A stretch of 64,000 bases of DNA from Desertibaculum subflavum (GTDB taxonomy: Bacteria; Pseudomonadota; Alphaproteobacteria; Ferrovibrionales; Ferrovibrionaceae): positions 95,738-159,737 of the forward strand of contig QOZS01000003.1 in assembly GCA_003576705.1 (NCBI GenBank). The letters are read 5' to 3'. The notes beneath the pieces are model-generated. The model saw only the letters and a list, made by a program, of their open reading frames with translations, was not told the DNA's origin and did not search any database. How positions within the stretch are numbered: the stretch's first letter is position 1; each line of letters starts with the position of its first letter. Made by a program: the position numbers and the translations under genes. Positions 9,233 to 18,007 of this stretch are shown piece by piece.

Positions 9233-10270
9233 TCAGAGCGCGGCCTCCGCGATCGCCCGCATCGCCTCGGTGCTGGCGCCGCCGAGCAGCAGGGTACCGA
9301 CCTCGTGGCGCTTCGCCGCTTCCTTCCACACCTGCAGGCGGTCCCTGATGCGGTCCTTCGGGCCGACAAGGCAGATCTCGTCGATCAGCTTGTCGGGGAC
9401 CGCCGCCATCGCCTCCTCGCGCCGGCCGGCCAGGAAGGCGTCCTGGATCTGCTTCGCCTCCGCCTCGTAGCCGAGGCGCTTGGCGAAGTCGTTGTAGAAG
9501 TTCTTCTCGCGCGCGCCCATGCCGCCGATATAGAGCGCGAGTTCCGGCCTGACCGCGTTGCGGCAAGCTTCCAGATCATCGCCCATGCGCACGCGCACGA
9601 AGGGCGCGATGTCGAAATCGGCGAGCGGCTTGTTGCCGGCCTTGGCGAGGCCTTCCTTCACCGGGCCGGCGATGATCGCGCTGCGCTCCGGCGACATGAA
9701 GATCGGCTGCACGCCGTTCGCCACCTCGCCCGCGGTGCGCAGGCCCGGCGGCGAGATCGCCGCCGTGTAGATCGGCAAGCCCGGGTCGCCGTGCAGGATG
9801 CTCTTCAGCGGCTTGCCGAGGCCGGTCGCGCCCGGCCCCTTGTAGGGGATGGTGTAGTGCTCGCCCTGGTATTCGAGCGGACCCTTGCGCGCCAGAACCT
9901 GGCGGATGATCTCGATATATTCCTTCGTCCGCGTCAGCGGCTTGCCATAGGCGACGCCGTGCCAGCCCTCGATCACCTGCGGACCGGAGGGGCCGATGCC
10001 GAGCAGGAAGCGGTTGTTCGACATGGCGGCGAGCGTCATCGCCGTCATCGCCGCGCAAGCCGGCGTGCGGGCACCCATCTGGATGATGCCGGTGCCGGCT
10101 TTGATCTTGCTGGTTCGCGCCAGCACCCAGGTGATCGGCGTCACCGAATCGGTGCCGTAGCTCTCGCCGGCCCAGACCGAGTGGAAGCCGAGCCGCTCGG
10201 CCTCCAGCACCGGTTCCATATCGGGCCCGCCCGCTTTCCCGTCGTAGCGAAGCAGCATTCCGATGCGCAT
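9233..10270 (-). CDS. LLM class F420/flavin-dependent oxidoreductase
   Basis: Luciferase-like domain, 345 residues from MRIGMLLRYDG. Seen: LEAERLGFHSVWAGESYGTD, the ITWVLARTSKIKAGTGIIQM strand, NNRFLLGIGPSGPQVIEGWHG and EYIEIIRQVLARKGPLEYQG. PGLPIYTAAISPPGLRTAGE follows, where the family's cofactor phosphate-binding turn lies. The pattern ARTPACAAMTAMTLAAMSNNR is typical of members close to the F420-dependent group. The gene immediately downstream (8238-9230) is translationally coupled. The reaction cannot be assigned from sequence alone. Confidence 0.88.
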   Translation of the reverse strand: MRIGMLLRYDGKAGGPDMEPVLEAERLGFHSVWAGESYGTDSVTPITWVLARTSKIKAGTGIIQMGARTPACAAMTAMTLAAMSNNRFLLGIGPSGPQVIEGWHGVAYGKPLTRTKEYIEIIRQVLARKGPLEYQGEHYTIPYKGPGATGLGKPLKSILHGDPGLPIYTAAISPPGLRTAGEVANGVQPIFMSPERSAIIAGPVKEGLAKAGNKPLADFDIAPFVRVRMGDDLEACRNAVRPELALYIGGMGAREKNFYNDFAKRLGYEAEAKQIQDAFLAGRREEAMAAVPDKLIDEICLVGPKDRIRDRLQVWKEAAKRHEVGTLLLGGASTEAMRAIAEAAL

Positions 10271-10424
10271 GGCCGTCTCCTTCCCGTCGTCGTTGCTTGA
10301 CGGCGATCATGCAGAGACCGAAGAGCGGCGTGAAGCCCGATGACGCCGCTTCCCAATGGCCAGACTTGCCAAAGGCAGGAACGGAGCTAAACCAGATGCG
10401 CGTTTCGTTTCGTGGTGCCTGCCG

Positions 10425-10856
10425 ATGCCCGCCTCCTTCAAGATGATCGTCTATGTCAGCGCTGCCGCCGTGCCGTTCAGGCGCGAAACCATCCTCGCGC
10501 TCCTCGACCAGTCGCGCCGCAACAACGCCCAAGCCGACATCACCGGCATGCTGCTCTTTCACGACGGCAACTTCATCCAGGCCGTGGAAGGGCCGGAATC
10601 GGCCGTCGACGCGCTGATGCAGCGGATTCGGCGCGACCCGCGGCACCAGGGCATCATCGTCATGGCCGAGGAGAGCGTGCGCGAGCGGTCCTTCGCCGAT
10701 TGGAGCATGGGCTTCGTCGGCGCCGAGGCGCTTGCCGGCGAAGGCCAGAGCAACCTGAACGACTTTCTCCAGCGCCCCGCCGGGCAGCCCGCGCCGGATG
10801 GCGGCGAGTCCCCTGCTCTCGGATTCCTCAAAAGCTTCCGCCGGCACCTGCGCTGA
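10425..10856 (+). CDS. BLUF-domain blue-light photoreceptor
   Basis: Short FAD-binding blue-light sensor of 143 residues, domain plus a brief tail. Key residues sit at the canonical spacing: Tyr10 (in MIVYVSA), Asn34, Gln52 (in GNFIQAVEGP), Trp93 and Met95 (in FADWSMGF). The intervals 24, 18, 41 and 2 equal those of AppA Tyr21-Asn45-Gln63-Trp104-Met106. All residues needed for the flavin hydrogen-bond switch are present. I chose the ATG at 10425; an in-frame ATG at 10356 would add 23 unconvincing residues. There is no fused output domain, so it must signal through a partner. It faces a convergent acyl-CoA dehydrogenase 7 bases away. Confidence 0.93.
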   Translation: MPASFKMIVYVSAAAVPFRRETILALLDQSRRNNAQADITGMLLFHDGNFIQAVEGPESAVDALMQRIRRDPRHQGIIVMAEESVRERSFADWSMGFVGAEALAGEGQSNLNDFLQRPAGQPAPDGGESPALGFLKSFRRHLR

Positions 10857-10862
10857 TAGCGA

Positions 10863-12026
10863 TCAGCCGGCGGGCTTGCCGAGCAGGCTGTCGGAGATGA
10901 TGCGCTGCTGGATCTCGGAGGTGCCTTCGAAGATCTTGGTCAGCCGCGCATCGCGCCAGTGGCGCTCCATCGCATGCAGCTTGGTGTAGCCGGCGCCGCC
11001 GAGGATCTGCAGGCCTTCCGAGGTCACGCGCTCCGCCATCTCGGAGGCGAACAGCTTGACCATCGCCGCCTCGCGGTCGCAGCGGCGCTTGCTGTCGATC
11101 TCGTCGCAGACGAAATACATCAGCTGTCGCGCCGCCTCGATCTCGGTCGCCATCTTCGCGATTTTGAACCGGATGGCCTGGAACTCGCCGATCGGCTGGT
11201 TGAACTGCACGCGCGTCTGGGCATAGGCCATGGCGTCTTCCAGCGCGCCGCGGGCGAGCCCGATGGCACGGGCCGCCGTATGCGCTCGCGCCCGCTCCAG
11301 GCCCGCCGAGGTGTAATAGAAGCCGCGGCCTTCCTCGCCGACCAGGCAATCCGCCGGGATGCGGCAATCGTCGAAGGCGAGCTCCCAGGTCTTCCAGCCG
11401 AAATAGCCGATCTTCGGGATCGGCGCGCCCTTGCAGCCCTTGGGCAGCTCACCGCGCGGCTTCTGGATCATGAAGCTGGAAATGCCGAGATGGCGCCGCT
11501 TCGGATCCGGCGGATCGGAGGTGCGGGCCAGCAGCATGATGTAATCGGCGCCATCGGCGAAGGTGCACCAGTACTTGTTGCCGTTGATGACCCAGCTGTC
11601 GCCGTCGCGCCGCGCGCGGCAGGAGATGTTGGCGACGTCGGAGCCGGCATTCGGTTCCGAGATCGAGCCGGCGCCGAGATATTCGCCGCGCGCCATCTTC
11701 GGCAGGTAGTGCCGGCGCTGTTCCTCGCTCATGCCGCGGCCGGCGGAGAGGCCGTTGCCGCGCGCGATGATCGAGGCGACGCTCATCCAGGCGCGCGACA
11801 GTTCCTCGGTGATCAGGCAGTACTCGAAGACGCCGAGGCCGAGGCCGCCATACTCCTCCGGGATGACGATGCCGAAATAGCCCATCGCCGCCATCTTCGC
11901 GCGCAGCTCCATCGGGATCTCGCCCTGCACCGGGTCCAGCCGATTGGCCACCGGCAGCACCTCCTTCATGGCGAATTCCCGGGCCTGCGCCTGGATGAGG
12001 CGGCGCTCCTCGGTCATGTAGGTCAT
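10863..12026 (-). CDS. Acyl-CoA dehydrogenase
   Basis: FAD enzyme of 387 residues, normal family length, introducing a 2,3-double bond into acyl-CoA. Seen: N-terminal helical domain (YMTEERRLIQAQAREFA), the flavin-contacting MARGEYLGAGSISEPNAGSD, the beta domain NGNKYWCTFADGADYIMLLA, and GRGFYYTSAGLERARAHTAARA. The C-terminal helices carry QTRVQFNQPIGEFQAIRFKIA and ILGGAGYTKLHAMERHWRDAR, then KIFEGTSEIQQRIIS. The EGTSEIQ segment carries the Glu at the usual active-site position of short/medium-chain members. It is a single gene with no other beta-oxidation gene beside it. Confidence 0.95.
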   Translation of the reverse strand: MTYMTEERRLIQAQAREFAMKEVLPVANRLDPVQGEIPMELRAKMAAMGYFGIVIPEEYGGLGLGVFEYCLITEELSRAWMSVASIIARGNGLSAGRGMSEEQRRHYLPKMARGEYLGAGSISEPNAGSDVANISCRARRDGDSWVINGNKYWCTFADGADYIMLLARTSDPPDPKRRHLGISSFMIQKPRGELPKGCKGAPIPKIGYFGWKTWELAFDDCRIPADCLVGEEGRGFYYTSAGLERARAHTAARAIGLARGALEDAMAYAQTRVQFNQPIGEFQAIRFKIAKMATEIEAARQLMYFVCDEIDSKRRCDREAAMVKLFASEMAERVTSEGLQILGGAGYTKLHAMERHWRDARLTKIFEGTSEIQQRIISDSLLGKPAG

Positions 12027-12136
12027 GGGCTTCCTCTCGCCGGCACCTTCGGGAGCGGCAGCTTAGCGGCGCGCCCGGTCAACCGGCACGCTCGCGTCAA
12101 TTCATCATGCTTGTGAAGCGCCCGCGAAGTTCGGGG

Positions 12137-12895
12137 TCAGCTGCCGAGGGCGAGGTCGCGCAGGTTCTCGAGATCGGGGATCTGCACCCGGTCGATCGTC
12201 TCCAATGCGATCAGTTCCTGCTTGCGCAGCTTGGTGAAAGCGCGGCTTACCGTCTCGATGGTGAGGCCGAGATAGTCGGCGATCTCGCCGCGGGTCATCG
12301 GCAAAGGCAGCGGCGACGTCGCAAAGCCGCGCGCGGCGCGACGATCGGAGAGCGAAACCAGAAACGAGGCGACACGCTCGATCGCCGTCTTGCGGCCAAG
12401 CAGCAGCATCTGGTCCTGTGCGGCGGCGAGCTCGTTCGAGGCCATGCCGAGCAGGCGATGCTCCATCTGCGGGTTCTCGGCGAGGAAGCGCTGGAAACGG
12501 CCGCGCGGAAATTTGCAGACATTGGTTTCGGTCAGCGTCTCGGCCGAATAGGCGTAGCTATCGCCTTGCGCCAGACCGAGAAAATCGCCCGGCAGAAGGA
12601 AACCGGTTATCTGCCGACGCCCATCGGACAGCGCCTTGCTGACACAGACCGAACCCTCGGTCACGTTGAACACGTGGTCCGCGGCATCCCCTTCCTGGAA
12701 CAGCAGCTTGCGCGGCGCATACTGAAGCCGCGTCGCCATGCCGAAGAACCGATGCTGGGCCTCGCCGTCCAGCGGCGCGCAAACGGAAAACGTGCGCGCG
12801 GCGCAGGCGGCGCACGGCGCCGGCAGGCCCGGCTCGCGCTTCAGGGCCTGGGGAAGCGGCACAGCGTGCACGCGGCGATCGGAGGAAGACGACAT
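12137..12895 (-). CDS. Fnr/FixK-type transcription regulator with Fe-S cysteines
   Basis: Crp/Fnr superfamily activator of 252 residues. The N-terminus carries C28-x2-C31-x7-C39 and a later Cys127 (TNVCKFP), the spacing of Fnr-type proteins that hold an oxygen-labile [4Fe-4S] cluster. The cyclic-nucleotide-like barrel spans about 45-150 and the winged helix about 190-235. The recognition helix TIETVSRAF contains E-x2-S-R, which reads TTGAT/C half-sites. It probably switches genes on under low oxygen. A near-perfect box at 12943-12956 lies between this gene and the divergent one, implying self-regulation. No FixLJ or denitrification genes are in the window. Confidence 0.93.
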   Translation of the reverse strand: MSSSSDRRVHAVPLPQALKREPGLPAPCAACAARTFSVCAPLDGEAQHRFFGMATRLQYAPRKLLFQEGDAADHVFNVTEGSVCVSKALSDGRRQITGFLLPGDFLGLAQGDSYAYSAETLTETNVCKFPRGRFQRFLAENPQMEHRLLGMASNELAAAQDQMLLLGRKTAIERVASFLVSLSDRRAARGFATSPLPLPMTRGEIADYLGLTIETVSRAFTKLRKQELIALETIDRVQIPDLENLRDLALGS

Positions 12896-12942
12896 GACGC
12901 GGCGACATCTAGTCCAATTGTGCAGTGCAGGGTACCACCCGT

Positions 12943-12956
12943 TTGACTTAAGTCAT
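12943..12956. promoter_or_regulatory. Fnr/FixK-type box between the regulator and a divergent gene
   Basis: TTGACTTAAGTCAT: half-sites TTGAC and GTCAT around a TTAA centre, with TGACTTAAGTCA (12944-12955) a perfect palindrome. The consensus is TTGAT-N4-ATCAA with C/G variants common in alphaproteobacteria. Its centre is 54 bases from the regulator start at 12895 and 44 from the TTG start at 12994, so it can serve both directions. Confidence 0.75.
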
Positions 12957-12993
12957 AGCTGCCAAGCTGCGGGGCGGCTCTGCTGTTTCGACA

Positions 12994-13866
12994 TTGCGGA
13001 GCTGGCGGTTGCTTACCCTTCATCCCGTCTTTCTTGACCGTGACAGCCTTCGGCACGCTTGGCCGCTGGCCCGATTGGCCCGGCCGGACCTGACCCTGGA
13101 TGGCTGGGTCACCTACGGGCGGCGGCATATCGGCCGCGGCGGAACGCCGCAGCGCGGCATCATCGGGCTCTCATGCGAACGCGGTTATCTCTACGCGCTC
13201 GTGGTTTTCACCCGAGACCGTCAGGGCGTGCTCGTGTCCGAGCCGATTGCCCAGGCCGCGCTCGCGCATGCCAAGGAGCCGCTGGTCATGCTGGTCGACG
13301 CCCTGGTGGGATTGGCGCGCATGCTCGGGTGCAGAAAACTCCGGATCGAGACGAGGGAATGCCCTAATCTTGCCTCTCCTGCGCAACTTGCCGCGCTCGG
13401 CTTCATTGAGAAGGATGGCGGTTTCGAGCGCGCCCTGGTGCAGAACGGGTGCATGTCTGGTCAATCTCGGACGGGGAACGACGCGATGAAGCTCAGCACC
13501 ATCCGCCTCGAATTGGCGCGCAGCCACGACTTCCCGAACGGCAGCCGCGACCGCGGCTACGAGTTCGTGGCGCCGCTGATGCCGGACGGCCATATCGATG
13601 CCGATGCCTTCGGCAAGTCGAAGCCGCAATGCAAGGTGCGCCGCTTCTGGCCGGGCGAGGACGAGCGGATGGGCAGCCTGCACCGCACGCGGAATCATCG
13701 CTGGGTGTTCTCTTACGTGCCGGGGGAGGAGGACGACGAGTCCTTCTACCGGCTGGAGCAGCACGTCTTCCGCCCGGGCGAATACGTCACCATCCACGAG
13801 CCGGATGGGCACGACTATACGTTCCGCGTTGCCTCGGTGCGCCCCGGCCCTGCGCCGGCAAGCTGA
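12994..13866 (+). CDS. Two-part hypothetical protein: GNAT-like N-terminus plus conserved C-terminal domain
   Basis: One open frame of 290 codons holding two parts. Residues about 1-150 look like a small alpha/beta domain, possibly acetyltransferase-like: IGLSCERGYLYALVVFTRDR as central strands and RMLGCRKLRIETRE before AALGFIEKDG. From Met165 a second unit begins at 13486 (MKLSTIRLELARSHDFPNGS), running through RGYEFVAPLMPDGHIDADAF, KVRRFWPGEDER and FRPGEYVTIHEPDG. That matches a conserved alphaproteobacterial family of unknown function usually encoded alone. A ribosome site (GGGGAACGACGC) precedes 13486, so the second unit may also be made separately. The TTG start at 12994 is uncertain. 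An Fnr-type box precedes the gene. Confidence 0.6.
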   Translation: MRSWRLLTLHPVFLDRDSLRHAWPLARLARPDLTLDGWVTYGRRHIGRGGTPQRGIIGLSCERGYLYALVVFTRDRQGVLVSEPIAQAALAHAKEPLVMLVDALVGLARMLGCRKLRIETRECPNLASPAQLAALGFIEKDGGFERALVQNGCMSGQSRTGNDAMKLSTIRLELARSHDFPNGSRDRGYEFVAPLMPDGHIDADAFGKSKPQCKVRRFWPGEDERMGSLHRTRNHRWVFSYVPGEEDDESFYRLEQHVFRPGEYVTIHEPDGHDYTFRVASVRPGPAPAS

Positions 13867-13885
13867 TGCAAATAGTTCGCGGCAG

Positions 13886-13899
13886 TTGACCTAGGTCAG
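13886..13899 (+). promoter_or_regulatory. Fnr/FixK-type box of the universal stress protein gene
   Basis: TTGACCTAGGTCAG, with TGACCTAGGTCA (13887-13898) a perfect 12-base palindrome. A CATAAG -10 hexamer (13922-13927) puts the transcript start near 13934, 41.5 bases from the box centre. This is the classic class II Fnr activation distance. The leader of about 26 bases carries the strong ribosome site AGGAGGAG. Confidence 0.8.
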
Positions 13900-13959
13900 C
13901 GCCGGCGCCTCAATCGCCGGCCATAAGAACGGGCAGGCGAGAATCCAGGAGGAGAGCCT

Positions 13960-14784
13960 ATGTCGATCAAGACCATACTCGTGCAAGGCGGCAGCGATGC
14001 GCGCGCCGAAGCGCGACTGAACGTGGCGCTGTCGCTGGCGGCCAAGTTCGATGCCCACGTGACCTCGCTCTACGTCATCCCCACCCCGATCATACCGACC
14101 GGCTATGTCGATTTCATCCCGGCCGGGGTCATCGAGCAGGAGATGGCGCGCCTGAAGGATCGAGCGGCTCAAGCCAAGGTGGCGGCGCTCAAGGTCGCCG
14201 ACAAAGCCGGCCGCAATCTCGAATGGCGCGAGGCCGACGGCCCGGAGATCTCCAACCTGATCGAACAGGGCCATTATTGCGACCTGATCGTCGTCGATCA
14301 GAAAGACCCGATGGATGAAGGCCTGCCCGGCACCATGGTGCTGGCCGCCCATGTCGCCCTCAGCGCCGGACGCCCGGTCTTCTGCGTGCCCTATGTCGGC
14401 AACTACCCGACCATCGGCAAGCGGGTGATGATCGCCTGGAACGGCACCCGCGAGGCGACCCGCGCCGCACACGACGCCATGCCCTTCCTGAAGAAGGCGG
14501 AGCAGGTGATCGTGTTCAGCGTCAACCCCGACAGCGGCTCGCACCATCCCGGCGCCGACATGGCGACGCATCTCGCCCGCCACGGCGTCAAGGTCGAGGC
14601 CAAGCACACCGTCGCCAGGGATATCGGCGTCGGCGACGCACTGCTCGGCGCGGTATCCGATTTCGGCATCGACCTGATGGTGATGGGCGCCTATGGCCAT
14701 AGCCGCCTGCGCGAGCTCGCTTTCGGCGGCGCCACGCGGTCGATCCTGGAGACCATGACCGTCCCGGTCATCCTGTCGCACTAA
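13960..14784 (+). CDS. Universal stress protein with two Usp domains
   Basis: Cytoplasmic UspA-family protein, 274 residues, two domains in tandem. Domain one begins MSIKTILVQGGSDARAEARL. Domain two starts near residue 150 (RVMIAWNGTREATRAAHDAM) and ends with the nucleotide-binding signature MGAYGHSRLRELAFGGATR, which has the G-x2-G-x(9)-G(S/T) spacing of ATP-binding Usp proteins. The first domain lacks that signature, so probably only the second binds nucleotide. The upstream class II Fnr box implies induction at low oxygen, in keeping with Usp proteins in Fnr regulons. Confidence 0.92.
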   Translation: MSIKTILVQGGSDARAEARLNVALSLAAKFDAHVTSLYVIPTPIIPTGYVDFIPAGVIEQEMARLKDRAAQAKVAALKVADKAGRNLEWREADGPEISNLIEQGHYCDLIVVDQKDPMDEGLPGTMVLAAHVALSAGRPVFCVPYVGNYPTIGKRVMIAWNGTREATRAAHDAMPFLKKAEQVIVFSVNPDSGSHHPGADMATHLARHGVKVEAKHTVARDIGVGDALLGAVSDFGIDLMVMGAYGHSRLRELAFGGATRSILETMTVPVILSH

Positions 14785-14788
14785 AAGT

Positions 14789-14803
14789 AGCGGCAACGCC
14801 GCT
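14789..14803. terminator. Short hairpin between convergent genes
   Basis: AGCGGC-AAC-GCCGCT forms a perfect 6-bp stem in the 22-base gap between the stress-protein stop and the convergent SMP-30 gene. It has no T-run, so it is at best a weak or factor-assisted terminator. Confidence 0.35.
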
Positions 14804-14806
14804 CCG

Positions 14807-15736
14807 TCACCGGTTCAGGTGGTGGAGCGGCAGGCCGGCTCTCGGCCACTCGAAGCTGACCAGCTTCCCGGTCATCGACAGCGTGGCATAGGCGGTGCGG
14901 AGGCCGGGCCCGCCGAAGCAGATATTGGTGACCAGGGGGTCGGGCAGCGCGTAATGCTCGATCACCTTGCCATCGGGCGAGACCGCCGTGATGCCGCCAT
15001 TGCCGATGGTGGCGGCGCAGACATAGCCCTCCGCATCGACCGCCAGGCTGTCGAGCAGCTGGTAGCCCGGCAGGCCGGCCAGCAGATGGCCGCGTTCATG
15101 GCCGAACCCGCCGCGCAGGCGCTCCACCTCGCCCTCGCCCTTGATATCCCAGCCCCAGAAGCGGCCGGGACCGGTTTCGACGATGTAGACGCGGCCGCCA
15201 TCCGGCGACAGGCCGACCCCGTTCGGCCCGTCCAGCGCCGACACGACCTCCTTGATCATCGAGCCGTCGGCGCGCGCGTAGAACAGGCCGCCGCGGTCGC
15301 GCGAGCGGCGATAGGTCTTGCCGTGATCGGTGAACCAGAAGCCGCCCTTGCCGTCGAAGACCAGGTCGTTAGGGCCCTTGAGCGGCACGCCGTCGCATTC
15401 GCGGTACAGCACCTCGACCTTGCCGCTGGCGAGATCGACCACCTCGATGCGGCCGCCGGAATAGCCCTTGTCGGCCAGGCCCGGAAAGGTACGCCCGTCC
15501 TTCTCGTACCACTCGTTGCCGCCGTTGTTGCAGACATAGAGCTTGCCGCCCGGTCCGATCGCCGCGCCGTTCGGGCCGCCGCCCGGCTCGGCGACCGTCA
15601 CGCGGCGACCGTCCGGCAGGATGCGCGAGATCCGGCCGGCGGCGATCTCGACCAGGATGACGGAACCGTCCGGCATCGCCACCGGCCCTTCCGGAAAGCG
15701 AAGGCCCGAGGCGATTTCACGAATTTTTGGTGTCAC
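14807..15736 (-). CDS. SMP-30/gluconolactonase family hydrolase
   Basis: Six-bladed beta-propeller lactonase-type enzyme, 309 residues, needing a divalent metal. Seen: [20 protein letters not shown] (first metal Glu), [39 protein letters not shown] (metal Asn) and [20 protein letters not shown], then [20 protein letters not shown] with the active-site Asp. It starts at a GTG with the strong site GGGAGGAAACG. Members open sugar lactones in aldose or uronate oxidation. A uronate dehydrogenase, whose product is a lactone, lies 27 kb away, but a link is speculative. Confidence 0.9.
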   Translation of the reverse strand: MTPKIREIASGLRFPEGPVAMPDGSVILVEIAAGRISRILPDGRRVTVAEPGGGPNGAAIGPGGKLYVCNNGGNEWYEKDGRTFPGLADKGYSGGRIEVVDLASGKVEVLYRECDGVPLKGPNDLVFDGKGGFWFTDHGKTYRRSRDRGGLFYARADGSMIKEVVSALDGPNGVGLSPDGGRVYIVETGPGRFWGWDIKGEGEVERLRGGFGHERGHLLAGLPGYQLLDSLAVDAEGYVCAATIGNGGITAVSPDGKVIEHYALPDPLVTNICFGGPGLRTAYATLSMTGKLVSFEWPRAGLPLHHLNR

Positions 15737-15783
15737 CGTTTCCTCCCGTGAGCGTCGGCTTGCCGCTCGGTTATACTCATCGG

Positions 15784-17979
15784 ATGCTCAAACCTGTACC
15801 GCTCCCCGTATTCCCCGCGGCCGATACCGGTGGCCCGCTGCTGCTGCCGAGCCGCGCCCCGCGGCCGGAAAAGAGCGAAGGCGGCGTTCCCTTCAAGCTG
15901 GTCTCCGAGTTCGAGCCGCGCGGCGACCAGCCGCAGGCGATCGTGGAGCTGGCCGGAGGCGTCAACCGTGGCGAGCGCGACCAGGTGCTGCTCGGCGTCA
16001 CCGGCTCGGGCAAGACCTTCACCATGGCGCATGTGATCCAGCGGGAGCAGCGGCCGACCCTGATCATGGCGCCGAACAAGACGCTCGCCGCGCAGCTCTA
16101 TGGCGAGATGAAGAGCTTCTTCCCGGAGAACGCGGTCGAGTATTTCGTCTCCTATTACGACTATTACCAGCCCGAGGCCTATGTGCCGCGGACCGACACC
16201 TATATCGAGAAGGACGCCTCGATCAACGAGCAGATCGACCGCATGCGCCATGCCGCGACGCGGGCGCTGCTGGAGCGCGACGACGTCATCATCGTCGCCT
16301 CGGTTTCCTGCATCTACGGCATCGGCTCGGTCGAGACCTATTCGGAGATGACACTGTCGCTGCAGGCGGGGCAGAAGATCGAGCGCAACGACCTGTTGCG
16401 CCGGCTGGTCGAGCTGCATTACCGCCGCAACGAAGCGTCCTTCACCCGCGGCGCCTTCCGCGCCAAGGGCGACGCCGTCGAGATCTTCCCGGCGCATATG
16501 GAGGACCGCGCCTGGCGGCTCTCGCTGTTCGGCGACGAAGTGGAGCAGATCGTCGAGTTCGACCCGCTGACGGGTGCGCGCACCGCGTCGCTGAAGCAGA
16601 TCAAGCTCTACGCCAACAGCCACTACGTGACGCCGAAACCGACGCTGAACCAGGCGATGGAGCAGATCAAGATCGACCTCAAGATCCGCCTGCAGGAGCT
16701 CGGCGGCGCCGGCAAGCTGCTCGAGGCGCAGCGGCTGGAGCAGCGCACCAATTTCGACCTGGAGATGATGGCGGCGACCGGCTCCTGCGCCGGCATCGAG
16801 AACTATTCCCGCTATCTCACCGGGCGCCGGCCGGGCGAGCCGCCGCCGACCCTGTTCGAATACCTGCCCGAGAACGCCATGCTGATGGTGGACGAGAGCC
16901 ACGTCACCGTACCGCAGATCGGCGGCATGTTCCGCGGCGACTACCGGCGCAAGGCGACCTTGGCCGAATACGGCTTCCGCCTCCCCTCCGCGGTCGACAA
17001 CCGGCCACTGAAATTCGAGGAATGGGACGCCATGCGGCCGCAATCGGTCTATGTCTCGGCCACGCCCGGCTCGTGGGAAATGGAACGCACCGGCGGCGTA
17101 TTCACCGAGCAGGTGATCCGTCCGACCGGCCTGATCGATCCCACCTGCATCATCCGCCCGGTGGAGCATCAGGTCGACGACCTGCTCGGCGAATGCAAGG
17201 CGGTGGCGCAGCAGGGCTATCGCGTGCTGGTCACCACCCTGACCAAGCGCATGGCCGAGGATCTGACGGAATATCTCGGCGAGCACGGCGTCCGCGTGCG
17301 CTATCTGCATTCCGACATCGACACCCTTGAGCGGATCGAGATCATCCGCGATCTGCGCCTCGGCGCGTTCGACGTGCTGATCGGCATCAACCTGCTGCGC
17401 GAGGGCCTGGACATCCCGGAATGCGCGCTGGTCGCCATCCTGGACGCCGACAAGGAGGGCTTCCTGCGCTCCGAGACCTCGCTGGTCCAGACCATCGGCC
17501 GCGCCGCGCGCAACGTGGAGGGCCGCGTCATCCTCTATGCCGACAAGATGACCGACAGCCTGACCCGCGCCCTGAAGGAGACCGATCGCCGGCGCGACAA
17601 GCAGCGCGCCTATAACGAGGCGCATGGCATCACGCCGGAAAGCATCAAGAAGCAGATCTCCGACGTGCTCGAAAGCGTCTACGAGGCGGATCACTTCACC
17701 GTCGGCACAGGCGACGACGATGTCGCGCATCTGGTCGGCCACAATCTGAAGACGCATCTCGCCAGCCTGGAGAAGCGCATGCGCGAGGCCGCCGCCAATC
17801 TCGAATTCGAGGAGGCGGCGCGCCTGCGCGACGAGCTGCGCCGCCTCGAACAGGCCGATCTGGAAATCGGCCTGCCGCAGAAATTCGGCGAGGGTGGCCA
17901 GGCCGCCTACCAGGCGAAGCCGCGCTCCACTGGCGGGCGCGCCGGCAGCCGCCAGTTCAAGAAGCGGCGCGGGCCGTGA
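15784..17979 (+). CDS. uvrB: Excinuclease ABC subunit B
   Basis: Damage-verifying helicase-like subunit of UvrABC nucleotide excision repair. I chose ATG 15784 (731 residues); an upstream in-frame start at 15727 lies inside the divergent gene's leader. Seen: about 40 extra N-terminal residues before [14 protein letters not shown], Walker A in [16 protein letters not shown], the DNA-gripping hairpin [20 protein letters not shown] and the DESH box in [16 protein letters not shown]. Helicase motifs V and VI are in [16 protein letters not shown] and [17 protein letters not shown]-terminal UVR motif ([17 protein letters not shown]) binds UvrC. No LexA-type GTTC-N7-GTTC box is visible upstream. Confidence 0.98.
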   Translation: MLKPVPLPVFPAADTGGPLLLPSRAPRPEKSEGGVPFKLVSEFEPRGDQPQAIVELAGGVNRGERDQVLLGVTGSGKTFTMAHVIQREQRPTLIMAPNKTLAAQLYGEMKSFFPENAVEYFVSYYDYYQPEAYVPRTDTYIEKDASINEQIDRMRHAATRALLERDDVIIVASVSCIYGIGSVETYSEMTLSLQAGQKIERNDLLRRLVELHYRRNEASFTRGAFRAKGDAVEIFPAHMEDRAWRLSLFGDEVEQIVEFDPLTGARTASLKQIKLYANSHYVTPKPTLNQAMEQIKIDLKIRLQELGGAGKLLEAQRLEQRTNFDLEMMAATGSCAGIENYSRYLTGRRPGEPPPTLFEYLPENAMLMVDESHVTVPQIGGMFRGDYRRKATLAEYGFRLPSAVDNRPLKFEEWDAMRPQSVYVSATPGSWEMERTGGVFTEQVIRPTGLIDPTCIIRPVEHQVDDLLGECKAVAQQGYRVLVTTLTKRMAEDLTEYLGEHGVRVRYLHSDIDTLERIEIIRDLRLGAFDVLIGINLLREGLDIPECALVAILDADKEGFLRSETSLVQTIGRAARNVEGRVILYADKMTDSLTRALKETDRRRDKQRAYNEAHGITPESIKKQISDVLESVYEADHFTVGTGDDDVAHLVGHNLKTHLASLEKRMREAAANLEFEEAARLRDELRRLEQADLEIGLPQKFGEGGQAAYQAKPRSTGGRAGSRQFKKRRGP

Positions 17980-18007
17980 GCGCATTGACCCGGGCCGGAA
18001 TCCGGCC

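Noticed and set aside
10297..10310. TTGACGGCGATCAT as another Fnr-type box
   Set aside because: It lies too near the LLM start at 10270 and far from the BLUF start; similar imperfect dyads are expected by chance in 64 kb.
15700..15783. LexA-type SOS box before uvrB
   Set aside because: No GTTC-N7-GTTC or near match is present in the leader.
15733..17985. 750-codon minus-strand frame over uvrB
   Set aside because: A high-GC antisense shadow of uvrB; no ribosome site or domain.
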